The notes under the pieces: generated by a model
The model's input: the letters and a program-made list of their open reading frames with translations, nothing else
What the model was told of the DNA's origin: nothing
Databases searched by the model: none
Program-made: the position numbers and the translations under genes
NCBI GenBank assembly: GCA_016787485.1
Contig: JAEUUL010000019.1
Span: 1 to 40,808 of the forward strand
DNA length: 40,808 bases
Source: Bacteroidota bacterium
GTDB taxonomy: Bacteria; Bacteroidota; Bacteroidia; NS11-12g; UBA955
Direction: 5' to 3'
Shown here: in pieces, positions 7,290 through 15,798 of the stretch
How the letters are laid out: each line of letters begins with the position of its first letter
How positions within the stretch are numbered: position 1 is the first letter of the stretch

Positions 7290-8245
7290 GTGTACCCAGA
7301 GTATTCATATCTTCAACTTGCTTTGACTTATCAGAATTAAGGCAAAATCTTGCTGACTTTCTTGAGTCCTTCGGATGCTCTGTTGTATTGTCCGAAGAAG
7401 GTGACGTTCCTTATTATGGACATATGCATACACATGATTATTGTATACAAGAAGTACATAATTGCGATTATTTCATTCTTATTATTGGCGGTAGATTCGG
7501 TGGGAGATATGTCAATGATAAAAATATTTCAATAGTCAATGCTGAATATCTTGAAGCAGTCAAATTATCGAAAAATAGAATGGTATTCATTAAAAGAGAT
7601 GTATTACATGACCATCATGTTTATATTCATAATAAAAATATTGAAACAATGCATTACCCATCTATTGACAAACAAGATACGGCTAAATCAATTTTTGAAT
7701 TTATTGATCAAGTTAGGAAACAACCCATTCAGAATCAATACTTCCCATTTGATAACTCTACTGATATTATCGGCATTTTACGTAAACAATTTTCGATGAT
7801 GATATATCAACAAATGAATCTCGATAATGTTTACAATTCTGACAAAGAAATTATTGATAAACTTCAACACATATTATTATCTACACATAAAATTAATGAA
7901 CACTTGGACAAAAACAACAACAATTTAGAAGATCAAGATTACCTATACTTATTCTTCAGTTCTTTGAGTCTTATTTTTGGTTTAGAAATAAAAAGATACA
8001 AAGACAGTCTGTTGTTTAAAAATCCTTTAAAAAACACTTCTAAAATAGAGGAGTATCTCATCATGAGTGGATTATTTACAGTTATCCAAATCCAAAATTT
8101 CGATTGTATAATGAACAAACAAACACTAAAGTATATATCTCTCGATTCATCAGATGATGATTTTTCCAAACTAAATTCTCTTTTCAATAAAATAATATCA
8201 ATAGATTTTTCTACCATTAATTTTTTTATTGACAACAAAATCTAA
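7286..8245 (+). CDS. DUF4062 domain protein, probable defence or conflict protein
   Basis: A 319-residue protein. Residues 3 to about 115 match DUF4062: VPRVFISSTCFDLSELRQ, a central CDYFILIIGGRFGG and NAEYLEAVKLSKNRMVFIKR. This domain is thought to have a TIR-like Rossmann fold and often precedes STAND NTPase or repeat regions in bacterial conflict proteins. Here no NTPase follows; the remaining 200 residues are polar, helix-prone and unrecognised, with no membrane segment. The GTG start at 7286 overlaps the stop of fdh (GTGA), so translation is probably coupled to fdh and no separate promoter is evident. Base use is strongly AT-rich compared with fdh. It is paired with the AlbA_2 gene 4 bp downstream. 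Exact activity is unknown. Confidence 0.8.
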   Translation: MSVPRVFISSTCFDLSELRQNLADFLESFGCSVVLSEEGDVPYYGHMHTHDYCIQEVHNCDYFILIIGGRFGGRYVNDKNISIVNAEYLEAVKLSKNRMVFIKRDVLHDHHVYIHNKNIETMHYPSIDKQDTAKSIFEFIDQVRKQPIQNQYFPFDNSTDIIGILRKQFSMMIYQQMNLDNVYNSDKEIIDKLQHILLSTHKINEHLDKNNNNLEDQDYLYLFFSSLSLIFGLEIKRYKDSLLFKNPLKNTSKIEEYLIMSGLFTVIQIQNFDCIMNKQTLKYISLDSSDDDFSKLNSLFNKIISIDFSTINFFIDNKI

Positions 8246-8249
8246 CAGT

Positions 8250-10844
8250 ATGTCACACACCTTGTCATGCCAAGATACTTGTCGCTGGCTTTTATCCATA
8301 CATTCAAACGAATACGTAAAATGTTTTAATGACAATTCAAACTTTTCTTATGAGAACATTCTTGATGAAATAATAAATACAATATTCGCAATAGCCAATA
8401 CTGATGGTGGACACATTTTGATTTCCATAGAACCACCTATAGAACACATAAATGAACAGATATTATCAGAGTTAATAATCAAATCTTCTAATATCATATC
8501 AACAAATGACTTGATTCTTTTTCGTCCTTGCGAAATGGACAACAAGAAATATCTCGTCTTAACGATTAATCCATCACAATATAATATAATTGACAAACAA
8601 AACAGATATTTTACCCGGAAGTCATTCAATAATCAATATGTAATTAAATCCAGTGCAGAGTTAGAAGTTGAATTTATTGAAAAAAACAATTCGACGGAAT
8701 ATGCTAAGACAATTATTCGAGATGCCACCCTAAGCGATTTAAACATAGAATTAATTGACAACCAATTAAAAGCGAACAATCTTGGCCTTTACAATAACGC
8801 CATCGATTTTCTTCAAAAACTGAATTTAATCGTTGCCAAAGATGAAAGAACATTCAAAATAACAAAGGCTGCATTACTATTATTTGCTAAAGATATTAGT
8901 AATTGGCATCCTCGTTCTAACGTTAGAATTGTAAAATTCACCTCTGGAAACACAACTCCAATAGCAACGGAATATCGAGCAAGTGAGGATACAACCATTG
9001 AAAGAAATATAGTTGAATTGTGGCTTGCCTCCTGGTTCGCATTTCGTAGATATATTGTTGAAGACAGATGGAGTGGACATGATTTAAAATTCAGATCAAC
9101 ATTTTTTTATCCAGAATATGCATGTGCAGAAGCACTTTTAAATGCGATTGCACATCGCGACTATACCATTGAAGGAGCTGGTATTGAAATTAAAATATTT
9201 GAAGATAAGCTTGAAGTTATTAGTCCAGGTGGATTACTAAATACAATATCTATAGAAGATATTAGAAATGGAACTGGTGTCCATGTTTCAAGAAATCCTT
9301 TAATTTCAAGGACTTTAAGAGAGTTTGGCTATATGAGAGAATTAGGTGAAGGAATTCAAAGGATTATCAAAGAATTCGAAATGAACGATTTAAAATCACC
9401 TGAATTCAACACATCTAACTCTAACTTCACTGTTACCCTTTACAACAAATTAATTTATACTGAAGACGAAAAGAACTTTATTAACTTATATGATCAGATT
9501 CCTAATTTAACATTAAACAAACATGAAAAAGCTGTGTTGAGATTAGGAATTCACGGCAAAACACTTTCAAAGAATCAAATCCATGATGCACTTAATTCTC
9601 GTTCCAATGATACTTTTAATTTTATATTAAATAGTCTCATATCAAAAAACCTTTTAGTTGTACTTTATAAGCCACAAGTTGCAAGGTCAGAGGCGCTAAA
9701 ACAGAATATCGAATTGGATAATTTGCCAAGATACAAAATCACTCATCCCAAAAACATTTTATCAAATCAAGATTCGGAATTAAACAAATCCATATTTGTA
9801 AAGGTAAAAGACAAAGCTATTAATGCTGAAGAAATTATTTCAATAATAAAGAATAAGCACAAGTTAAATATTAAAGTTGTTAAAAATTCAGAAAACACTG
9901 ATTTTTGGTATTTGATTCTTGAATTTGACAGCGCAGAATCTGCAGAAATCGTTTTATTAGATAAATCCATTTTTGAATCATTTTCTGACAAAATTACCAT
10001 TTCAAAAAACAAGCAAAAATATAAAAATCAGGAGAAATACAGCAGTTCTTTGAATTCTGAAAATTATGCATATAAAAAAAGCAATCCTAATGAAAGATTG
10101 ACATACCCATCAAAACATACTAGAAATTGGAGAGATGGTATTCGAAATTGGGAAGCAGCAGTAAATCAAACTGTATTGCCTGACAACTTTACTCAAAAGA
10201 CTATAATTGTAAAGAATATTCCAGCCTACGGCCAAATTAATCAAAACGATCTAGTTCTTTATTTTAGACAATATGGCAAAATAGAGGACATTGTTTATAA
10301 TGAAAATAAAAACTTAGCATTCATTACATTTGAAAATCCAAAGAGTGCATTTTATATCCATAGCAGACTATCGAATAAATTGAAATTATTAGACTGTGAA
10401 TTAATAATTATTCTAAAAGCAGATGATCCAATCGAAACGTTCACTGAAACAATAAACAATCTTGCCGAGCAATTAAAGAAAAATCCTGACGAAAAATATA
10501 TAGATAAAAAATGTTTTGAATTTATTAAACAATACCATCAACAATTTGAATGTGGTTTTCTTTTTGGAAGATATTTAAAATATTCAAGCAATAGATTTTC
10601 TATTAGAAATTTTGTACTAATCTGGCTTGAAAAGTATCAAAATCATCCGGCGGCTTCCTTAGTTTTAGGCAGATGGCTAACTTACTTTGTCATATATAAT
10701 GGAAATAGTATGACTAAAATTGAGTGTTTTGAGGAAATTAAACCATATGTTGCAAACTGGATAAATTCTAACAATCATCTTGAGGCAGCAATTAGGTTGA
10801 ATAGTGAGTTCATTCAAGCAGGGGGATCCTCATTATTGAAGTAA
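8250..10844 (+). CDS. Schlafen-type AlbA_2 / RecG-like HATPase protein with RRM-like C-terminal domains
   Basis: An 864-residue protein. Residues about 30-95 form an AlbA_2 (Schlafen) domain with INTIFAIANTDGGHILISI. Residues about 287-400 match the HATPase_c_4 module of RecG-like/AlbA_2 proteins (ACAEALLNAIAHRDY, ISPGGL, LREFGYMRELGEGIQRI). A winged helix follows (about 423-470). Residues about 648-724 look like an RNA-recognition motif, with RNP2-like IIVKNIP, DLVLYFRQYGKIEDI and RNP1-like NLAFITFE. Residues about 512-580 (SIFVKVKDKAINAEEII, then WYLILEFDSAESAEIVL) may be a second, weaker one. AlbA_2/ATPase proteins occur in defence and regulation; RRM fusion is unusual. I chose ATG 8250, 4 bp after the upstream stop, over a TTG at 8229. 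Confidence 0.78.
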   Translation: MSHTLSCQDTCRWLLSIHSNEYVKCFNDNSNFSYENILDEIINTIFAIANTDGGHILISIEPPIEHINEQILSELIIKSSNIISTNDLILFRPCEMDNKKYLVLTINPSQYNIIDKQNRYFTRKSFNNQYVIKSSAELEVEFIEKNNSTEYAKTIIRDATLSDLNIELIDNQLKANNLGLYNNAIDFLQKLNLIVAKDERTFKITKAALLLFAKDISNWHPRSNVRIVKFTSGNTTPIATEYRASEDTTIERNIVELWLASWFAFRRYIVEDRWSGHDLKFRSTFFYPEYACAEALLNAIAHRDYTIEGAGIEIKIFEDKLEVISPGGLLNTISIEDIRNGTGVHVSRNPLISRTLREFGYMRELGEGIQRIIKEFEMNDLKSPEFNTSNSNFTVTLYNKLIYTEDEKNFINLYDQIPNLTLNKHEKAVLRLGIHGKTLSKNQIHDALNSRSNDTFNFILNSLISKNLLVVLYKPQVARSEALKQNIELDNLPRYKITHPKNILSNQDSELNKSIFVKVKDKAINAEEIISIIKNKHKLNIKVVKNSENTDFWYLILEFDSAESAEIVLLDKSIFESFSDKITISKNKQKYKNQEKYSSSLNSENYAYKKSNPNERLTYPSKHTRNWRDGIRNWEAAVNQTVLPDNFTQKTIIVKNIPAYGQINQNDLVLYFRQYGKIEDIVYNENKNLAFITFENPKSAFYIHSRLSNKLKLLDCELIIILKADDPIETFTETINNLAEQLKKNPDEKYIDKKCFEFIKQYHQQFECGFLFGRYLKYSSNRFSIRNFVLIWLEKYQNHPAASLVLGRWLTYFVIYNGNSMTKIECFEEIKPYVANWINSNNHLEAAIRLNSEFIQAGGSSLLK

Positions 10845-10860
10845 GAGGTTTACAAAAATG

Positions 10861-10960
10861 CAACATCACCAGCAGTGAGTGCGACACGGATGCCCTGTGT
10901 CCGGAGTACAAGGTGGTGGCCTGCACCATACGCAAGAGCAAAGGTAAATACAAAGAAGAG
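10861..10960 (+). repeat. 100-bp direct repeat, right copy (displaced fdh 3' end)
   Basis: Partner of 7181-7280. To its left the sequence (ggtttacaaaaatg) is unrelated to fdh, so the copy begins abruptly at 10861, which marks the right junction of the inserted unit. Confidence 0.97.
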
Positions 10961-10969
10961 TTGGTGTAA
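10861..10969 (+). pseudogene. Orphan 3' fragment of the formate dehydrogenase gene
   Basis: Encodes the last 35 fdh residues (NITSSECDTDALCPEYK at its start, EELV at the end), then TAA at 10967-10969. It has no in-frame start; an ATG at 10858 enters another frame and stops after six codons. It is best read as the original host end of fdh, cut off by the inserted unit. It keeps the same reading frame and protein sequence as the left copy up to the last two residues (LV here, QK there). Confidence 0.9.
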
Positions 10970-11064
10970 AGCCCCCTCCGGCTGTTTTGCATTCCACTCC
11001 GGTCAATTCACACCACCGGACGTCACTTTAGTACAATATCAAAAAACCACCGCCGCAGGGCAGA

Positions 11065-11072
11065 TAGTTTTG
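11065..11072 (+). promoter_or_regulatory. -7 box of the small cytochrome c gene
   Basis: TAGTTTTG, a match to TAnnTTTG, ending 4 nt before the ATG at 11077. The rest of the spacer from 10970 shows no gene, and no clear -33 box. Confidence 0.5.
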
Positions 11073-11076
11073 GAGC

Positions 11077-11412
11077 ATGAAATACTTATCCATTACTCTG
11101 ATTTGCGCAGGCCTCTGGGCTTTCGCCCTTCCGCCTATTGACTCAGGTTATACCTATACAAAAGACATCCGTCCGCTGATGGATACATTTTGTATCCGGT
11201 GCCACGGAGACGGAATGAACTACTACCCTTTTGGCGGGAATCTGAAAAGTTATGACAGTCTGAAGGTGCGGGTGGATAATGGTACTTTCCGGGAACGTGT
11301 GCTGGTAAAAAAAGACATGCCCCGGTCGTCAGGCTGGCATCTTGAACCCGGATTGGCTGAGGCCAAACTGCTGATGCTGGACTCCTGGCTTCGGGCAGGT
11401 GCTCCTGAATAA
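11077..11412 (+). CDS. Small exported c-type cytochrome
   Basis: A 111-residue protein with an N-terminal signal peptide (about residues 1-20) and one heme-binding motif CIRCH (Cys39, Cys42, His43) in DTFCIRCHGDG. The C-terminal half (KKDMPRSSGWHLEPGLAEAKLLMLDSWLRAGAPE contains the pattern KDMP ... LDSWLRAGAPE) resembles small cytochromes that precede oxidoreductase or PSD-type domains in Bacteroidota and Planctomycetota. A Met or other distal ligand may come from the KKDMP segment. It is probably periplasmic or a lipid-free electron carrier. It follows fdh on the same strand across the insertion; whether it serves formate oxidation is inference. Its own -7 box suggests separate transcription. 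Confidence 0.75.
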   Translation: MKYLSITLICAGLWAFALPPIDSGYTYTKDIRPLMDTFCIRCHGDGMNYYPFGGNLKSYDSLKVRVDNGTFRERVLVKKDMPRSSGWHLEPGLAEAKLLMLDSWLRAGAPE

Positions 11413-11420
11413 AAACATTC

Positions 11421-11975
11421 TCAGGATTTGTAACTCACGTACAGCAGCATACTGGTATGGATGTTTCTGCCGTTCATCTGGCTTGGAACCCAATGCGGTA
11501 ATCGAAGTAGGATTGTATATAATTCCTGCGTGAATACATCATTGTACCCTTTTACATCCCTCATCTCAGCTATTTTGCCCTGTGCTGTCACCACAAAGTA
11601 AATTTGATAGTTCCGGTGTTTTATTAAAGTACGGTATTTCCTGCATGGTGTCATATTTTTGTGTATATCCTCATAAAACCGCGAATCCCCTCCGATATAC
11701 TTTGCTTTTGCATAGATGGGGCAGACAATTTCCCAGGCTGAATCTGCACTATTTGCTACAGACAACCGGTAAATGGAGTCAGAAACAGCTTTTCTCGTCA
11801 GATAATTTTTAAATACGCTATCTGATTCACTGCTATATGCAATGAACAATTGAATGGACTGCACAAACCGGTCTGCAGCCCTCTGACTTTTCATTTTTCT
11901 GCACTGGCCTTGCTGGGCTGAAAGGCAAATAGGAAGAAAAAACAACAGTGCAACAAATACAGACCTTATTGGCAT
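11421..11975 (-). CDS. Secreted protein with a TonB C-terminal-like domain
   Basis: A 184-residue protein. The open frame begins at 12032, but the ATG at 11975 gives a clean signal peptide (MPIRSVFVALLFFLPICLSAQ) and fits the 5-bp gap to the upstream gene. The last 60 or so residues (VTAQGKIAEMRDVKGYN, LPHWVPSQMNGRNIHTSML) resemble the TonB C-terminal fold common in Bacteroidota envelope proteins. There is no N-terminal membrane anchor typical of true TonB. It is last in the serS - DinB - this-gene operon. Its function is not known. Confidence 0.6.
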   Translation of the reverse strand: MPIRSVFVALLFFLPICLSAQQGQCRKMKSQRAADRFVQSIQLFIAYSSESDSVFKNYLTRKAVSDSIYRLSVANSADSAWEIVCPIYAKAKYIGGDSRFYEDIHKNMTPCRKYRTLIKHRNYQIYFVVTAQGKIAEMRDVKGYNDVFTQELYTILLRLPHWVPSQMNGRNIHTSMLLYVSYKS

Positions 11976-11980
11976 TCTGG

Positions 11981-12505
11981 TCAGGAATTCAACGCCAATT
12001 GGATATGGGCTGTATGCTGCCGGCCATGCCATGCATACTGGGCGATCAATTGTGCCAATGTATAGGTATGCCCATACTGCGGGTGGGTGAATGTGCGCAG
12101 CAGGGTTTCCGGTTTTTTAAGGCATTCCAGCAGCAGCAGCGACCATTTCTGGTGCAATCCCACCAGCAGGATATAACTGGCTTCATAGTGAAAGGCATAA
12201 TCCGGCTGTGCTGCCCATACATTCTCATCATACGGCTTAATCACCGGATTGTCCTCGGCAAGACAAAACTTGGTGCGCATCCAGGCATGCATATGGCTGT
12301 CTGCCAGATGGTGCAGAATCTGCTGTACCGTCCATCCGCCGTCGCGGTAGGATAGTTGCAATTGTTCCGGAGTGATTCCGTTCAGCAATTTGGCCAGGTC
12401 TGCAGGCAGGGATTGAATCTGAATCACAAACTGCAGAAGTTCTTCCAGCGAATAATCATTCTTTTCCCGGTCAAAACGGCCGATGGGGTATTTCAGATGT
12501 TCCAT
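11981..12505 (-). CDS. DinB/YfiT-family putative metal-dependent hydrolase or thiol transferase
   Basis: A 174-residue four-helix-bundle protein of the DinB superfamily, YfiT/BstA branch. The N-terminus YPIGRFD and the segments YRDGGWTVQQILHHLADSH and YAWHGRQHTAHI are diagnostic; the histidines of HHLADSH and of HGRQHTAH supply the metal triad. B. subtilis YfiT is a bacillithiol transferase, but Bacteroidota substrates are not established. It starts 6 bp after serS, so it is expressed with it. Confidence 0.82.
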   Translation of the reverse strand: MEHLKYPIGRFDREKNDYSLEELLQFVIQIQSLPADLAKLLNGITPEQLQLSYRDGGWTVQQILHHLADSHMHAWMRTKFCLAEDNPVIKPYDENVWAAQPDYAFHYEASYILLVGLHQKWSLLLLECLKKPETLLRTFTHPQYGHTYTLAQLIAQYAWHGRQHTAHIQLALNS

Positions 12506-12511
12506 TTCCGT

Positions 12512-13783
12512 TTAGTTTATCAGGTCAAATCCGCAATAGGGTCTCAGAACTTCAGGCACAACAATGCCCTCCGGGGTTTGATAATTCTCAAGGATGGCTG
12601 CCACAATGCGGGGTAATGCCAGTGCAGACCCATTGAGGCTGTGCGCAAGTTCGGTTTTTCCTTCCTTGTTGCGGAAACGGCATTTCAGGCGGTGGGTCTG
12701 GAACGTTTCAAAGTTGCTTACGCTGCTGCATTCCAGCCAGCGTTGCTGGGCCCCACTCCATACCTCCAGGTCATAGGTTTTTGCGCTGGCCATGCCCATG
12801 TCGCCGCCACAAAGCAACAGAAGACGGTAATGCAGTCCCAGTTTCTGCAGCAGACCCTGCACATAGGCATGCATGTCTTCCAGCACCTGATAACTGGTTT
12901 CAGGATGCACAATCTGCACAATCTCCACCTTATCGAACTGGTGCAGGCGGTTGAGTCCGCGCACATGCGCCCCGTAACTGCCGGCTTCCCTGCGGAAACA
13001 GGGGGTGTACCCTGTAGTTTTTACCGGCAACTGACTTTCTTCCAGAATCACATCGCGGAAGAAATTGGTGACAGGTACTTCTGCCGTGGGAATCATGTAC
13101 AGGTCGTCCAGAGGCATATAATACATCTGTCCTTCTTTGTCGGGCAATTGCCCGGTACCAAATCCGGAATCAGCATTGACCATATGGGGTACCTGCACTT
13201 CAAGATAGCCGGCATTGCTGGCCTCATTGAGAAAAAACTGAATCAGCGCCCGCTGAAGTTTGGCCCCTTTGCCCTTATACACCGGAAACCCTGCACCGGT
13301 AATTTTCACACCCAGTTCAAAATCGATAATGTCGTATTTGGTAGCCAGATCCCAATGCGGCAGCGCACCCTCGTGCAATTCCGGTTCTTTTCCCCAGGTG
13401 GTAACAGTTACATTGTCCTCGGCACTTTTACCGGTTGGTACAGTGGTGCTTGGGGTATTGGGCAGGGAAACCACCAATTCACGCACTTCTGTTTCAAGGC
13501 TTTCAACCGAATCCTGCAAGCCTTTCAATTCCTCTTTGATTTGAACCGACTCCTGTTTCAATGGTTCAGCTTCTTCCCGCTTTCCGGATTTCATCAGCTC
13601 TCCCACCTCACGCGCCAGCTGATTGCTTCTGGCCTGCAGGGATTCCATGCGTGTGCGGTTCTCGCGGGCCTGCTTATCTTTGGTTACAATCTGGCTAACG
13701 GTTTCTGCTGCATCTATGCCGCGAATGGAGAGCCGCTGAATGACTTCCTCCGGATTTTGTCTGATATTCTGTAACTGAATCAT
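12512..13783 (-). CDS. serS: Seryl-tRNA synthetase
   Basis: A 423-residue class II aminoacyl-tRNA synthetase that charges tRNA-Ser. The N-terminal coiled-coil arm (about 1-110, rich in Glu, Lys and Gln) binds the long variable arm. The catalytic domain shows motif 2 FRREAGSYGAHVRGLNRLHQF and motif 3 NGSALALPRIVAAILENYQ, with CSSVSNFETFQTHR between. The open frame extends to 13861, but MIQLQNIRQNPEEV from the ATG at 13783 is the family start. A near -7 box (CAATTTTG) lies 11 nt upstream. It heads a three-gene operon. Confidence 0.97.
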   Translation of the reverse strand: MIQLQNIRQNPEEVIQRLSIRGIDAAETVSQIVTKDKQARENRTRMESLQARSNQLAREVGELMKSGKREEAEPLKQESVQIKEELKGLQDSVESLETEVRELVVSLPNTPSTTVPTGKSAEDNVTVTTWGKEPELHEGALPHWDLATKYDIIDFELGVKITGAGFPVYKGKGAKLQRALIQFFLNEASNAGYLEVQVPHMVNADSGFGTGQLPDKEGQMYYMPLDDLYMIPTAEVPVTNFFRDVILEESQLPVKTTGYTPCFRREAGSYGAHVRGLNRLHQFDKVEIVQIVHPETSYQVLEDMHAYVQGLLQKLGLHYRLLLLCGGDMGMASAKTYDLEVWSGAQQRWLECSSVSNFETFQTHRLKCRFRNKEGKTELAHSLNGSALALPRIVAAILENYQTPEGIVVPEVLRPYCGFDLIN

Positions 13784-13880
13784 AAAACTGCCTGCAAAAT
13801 TGGGCCAAAACAGGGAGAAACGAATTGGAATGTGAAAAATTCTGTTTCTTATCTGTTTCATTTTTCACCATCTGTCCGGT

Positions 13881-13888
13881 TATCTTCG
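13881..13888 (+). promoter_or_regulatory. -7-like box of the DUF2147 gene
   Basis: TATCTTCG, a TAnnTT(C)G variant, 20 nt before the ATG at 13909. It lies in the spacer divergent from serS. Confidence 0.35.
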
Positions 13889-13908
13889 TGACCAGGATTT
13901 ACCAATCT

Positions 13909-14367
13909 ATGAAACGATATCTGACCTCGGCATTGCTTTGCATTTTTATCATTAACGGTGCCATGCGCAGCCCGGCGGGCGATGATGAAAAAATTTCAGG
14001 AACCTGGCTCAATCAGGAAGGCACCAGTCATATCCAGATTTTTAAAGCAGCAAACGGAAGTTTCAGTGGCAAATTTTATGGAAAAATTATTTGGCTCAAA
14101 GAGCCGAATGAAAATGGCAAACCCAAATTGGACAAGAACAATCCCGATTCTAAAAAACGCAGCACACCTCTTATGGGCCTGCTGGTTTTGAGGGACTTTA
14201 CCTATGACAAGGACGACAAGGAATGGAGTGGTGGCACCATCTACGACCCCAAAAACGGGAAAACATACAGTTGCTTTATGAAACTGGAAGGAACCAAACT
14301 GAATGTGCGGGGCTATGTGGGTGTTTCCCTTATTGGCCGCACCGCTGTCTGGACCCGTGTGAAATAA
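13909..14367 (+). CDS. DUF2147 exported protein
   Basis: A 152-residue protein with a signal peptide (MKRYLTSALLCIFIING...) followed by a DUF2147 domain: ISGTWLNQEGTSHIQIF, GKFYGKIIWLKEP, the GLLVLRDFTYD and WSGGTIYDPKNGKTYSC blocks, and LNVRGYVGVSLIGRTAVWTR at the end. The family is a lipocalin-like beta-barrel of unknown function in periplasm or outer surface. The upstream ATG at 13825 would add 28 residues without family likeness, so 13909 is chosen. It converges on cca with an 11-bp gap. Confidence 0.85.
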   Translation: MKRYLTSALLCIFIINGAMRSPAGDDEKISGTWLNQEGTSHIQIFKAANGSFSGKFYGKIIWLKEPNENGKPKLDKNNPDSKKRSTPLMGLLVLRDFTYDKDDKEWSGGTIYDPKNGKTYSCFMKLEGTKLNVRGYVGVSLIGRTAVWTRVK

Positions 14368-14378
14368 AATATTGTCAT

Positions 14379-15794
14379 TTACCGGGTGACACTTTTCGGC
14401 GTCAAACCCAATTCCAGTCCTTTTTCCTTTACCCAATTCAAAGCCGGTTCCAGTTCATTGGGCACGGTTCCTTCAAGTATGGCTTCCCGTGCAGCGTTTT
14501 TGAGTTCTCCTATGTACCTGGGATGAGGCAATTCAAACAATTCCATGATGTGGTTGCCGGTAATTACGGGTTGCCAGTTGCGCATGGCATCTTTCTCTGT
14601 TACATCCTGAATTTTGGCCAGAACCCTGTCCAGTCCCTGCAAATGCCGTTTCACCTTAGCCTCGTTTTTGCTGGTTATATCTGCGCGGCACAAAGTAATC
14701 AGGTCCAGCACATCTTCGCCGGCATCCACAATCAGGCGCCGTACGGCTGAATCGGTAACATCTGTGGCCAGCACTATGGGGCGCAGGTGCAACATGACCA
14801 TTTTTTCTACATACCGCATTTTCTCATCCAGCGGCAGACGCATTCTTCTGAAAATGGCCTTCACCATGCGGGCACCCCTGTCTTCGTGGCCATGAAAAGT
14901 CCAGCCTGCTACTGGGTCGAAACGCTTGGTTGCCGGCTTGGCAATGTCATGCAATATGGCACTCCAGCGTAACCACAGATTATCGGTCATGGCACAAATC
15001 TGATCCAGCACCTGCAGGGTGTGGTAAAAATTGTCTTTGTGGCCTTTGCCATTCCGGGTTTCAACACCCTGCAATTCACACAGTTCCGGGAATATAATGT
15101 GCAGCAACTTGCTGTCGTACAAAAACCGGAAACCGATGGAGGGTTTTGAACACATGATGATTCCATTCAGTTCATCGGTAATGCGTTCCTGAGATACAAT
15201 TCTGATTCTTTCTGCATTCTGCTCTATGGCCTGCCAGGTGTCAGCCGCAATGGAAAAGCCCAGGCGTGTGGCAAACCGTATGGCGCGCATCATCCGCAGC
15301 GGATCATCGCTGAATGTAATATCCGGGTCTGTGGGCGTGCGGATGATACCGTCCTGCAAATCCTGCAGACCATTGAAGGGATCCAGCAGTTCTCCGAAAT
15401 CCTGTGCATTCAGAGAGAGATACATGGAGTTTATAGTAAAATCACGACGCAACTGGTCGTCTTCCAGGCTGCCGTTTTCTACCGCCGGTTTACGGCTCTC
15501 ACGGTTGTAACTTTCCTTTCGGGCACCTATACATTCAATCACCCAATCTGTGGTTTTTATCTGTGCGGTGCCAAAATTGCGGAAATAAGAGACATGTTTT
15601 TCACCGGGCAGCACATGAGCCAATTCTCTGGCAAAATCCACCCCGCTGCCCAATACAACCATATCAATGTCCTTTGATGGGTTCTTCAGAAGCAAATCCC
15701 GCACATACCCGCCAACCACCCATGCAGGCATACCGGTTCTTTCCGCCACTTCGGACATCACACGGAAAACCGGATCAGACAGGGTGTTTTGCAC
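14379..15794 (-). CDS. cca: CCA tRNA nucleotidyltransferase with HD domain
   Basis: A 471-residue class II CCA-adding enzyme completing tRNA 3' ends. The nucleotidyltransferase head shows GGYVRDLLL and the metal-binding KDIDMVV; the flexible-loop/RNA-binding part shows DDQLRRDFTINSMYL and DPLRMMRAIRFATRLGF. A C-terminal HD phosphohydrolase domain is visible (AILHDIAKP, HGHEDRGARM). The open frame goes to an ATG at 15830, but this would lie upstream of a TATCTTTG -7 box; the GTG at 15794, 4 nt after that box, gives VQNTLSDPVFRV, which fits family starts. It is divergent from the membrane protein gene. Confidence 0.94.
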   Translation of the reverse strand: MQNTLSDPVFRVMSEVAERTGMPAWVVGGYVRDLLLKNPSKDIDMVVLGSGVDFARELAHVLPGEKHVSYFRNFGTAQIKTTDWVIECIGARKESYNRESRKPAVENGSLEDDQLRRDFTINSMYLSLNAQDFGELLDPFNGLQDLQDGIIRTPTDPDITFSDDPLRMMRAIRFATRLGFSIAADTWQAIEQNAERIRIVSQERITDELNGIIMCSKPSIGFRFLYDSKLLHIIFPELCELQGVETRNGKGHKDNFYHTLQVLDQICAMTDNLWLRWSAILHDIAKPATKRFDPVAGWTFHGHEDRGARMVKAIFRRMRLPLDEKMRYVEKMVMLHLRPIVLATDVTDSAVRRLIVDAGEDVLDLITLCRADITSKNEAKVKRHLQGLDRVLAKIQDVTEKDAMRNWQPVITGNHIMELFELPHPRYIGELKNAAREAILEGTVPNELEPALNWVKEKGLELGLTPKSVTR

Positions 15795-15798
15795 GGCA

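Larger units (their letters stand above)
7181..10860 (+). mobile_element. Putative integrated unit in the fdh 3' end, carrying a replacement gene end and a two-gene AT-rich payload
   Basis: A 3,680-bp segment bounded by the left end of the two fdh 3'-end copies. Reading: the host gene was entered at or near the shared 15-bp core; the incoming DNA supplied a slightly diverged in-frame 3' end (left copy) and displaced the original end (right copy). The payload is far richer in A+T than its flanks and consists of a DUF4062 protein and an AlbA_2/HATPase/RRM-like protein. No integrase or transposase and no terminal inverted repeats are seen, so the mechanism could be recombination in trans or homologous exchange. 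The duplication is seen directly; the mobile nature is inferred. Confidence 0.75.

Noticed and set aside
10858..10878. Short gene starting at the ATG before the right fdh tail
   Set aside because: It is out of frame with the fdh tail and stops after six codons.
12641..13774. 377-codon plus-strand frame opposite serS
   Set aside because: Antisense shadow of seryl-tRNA synthetase with no family likeness.
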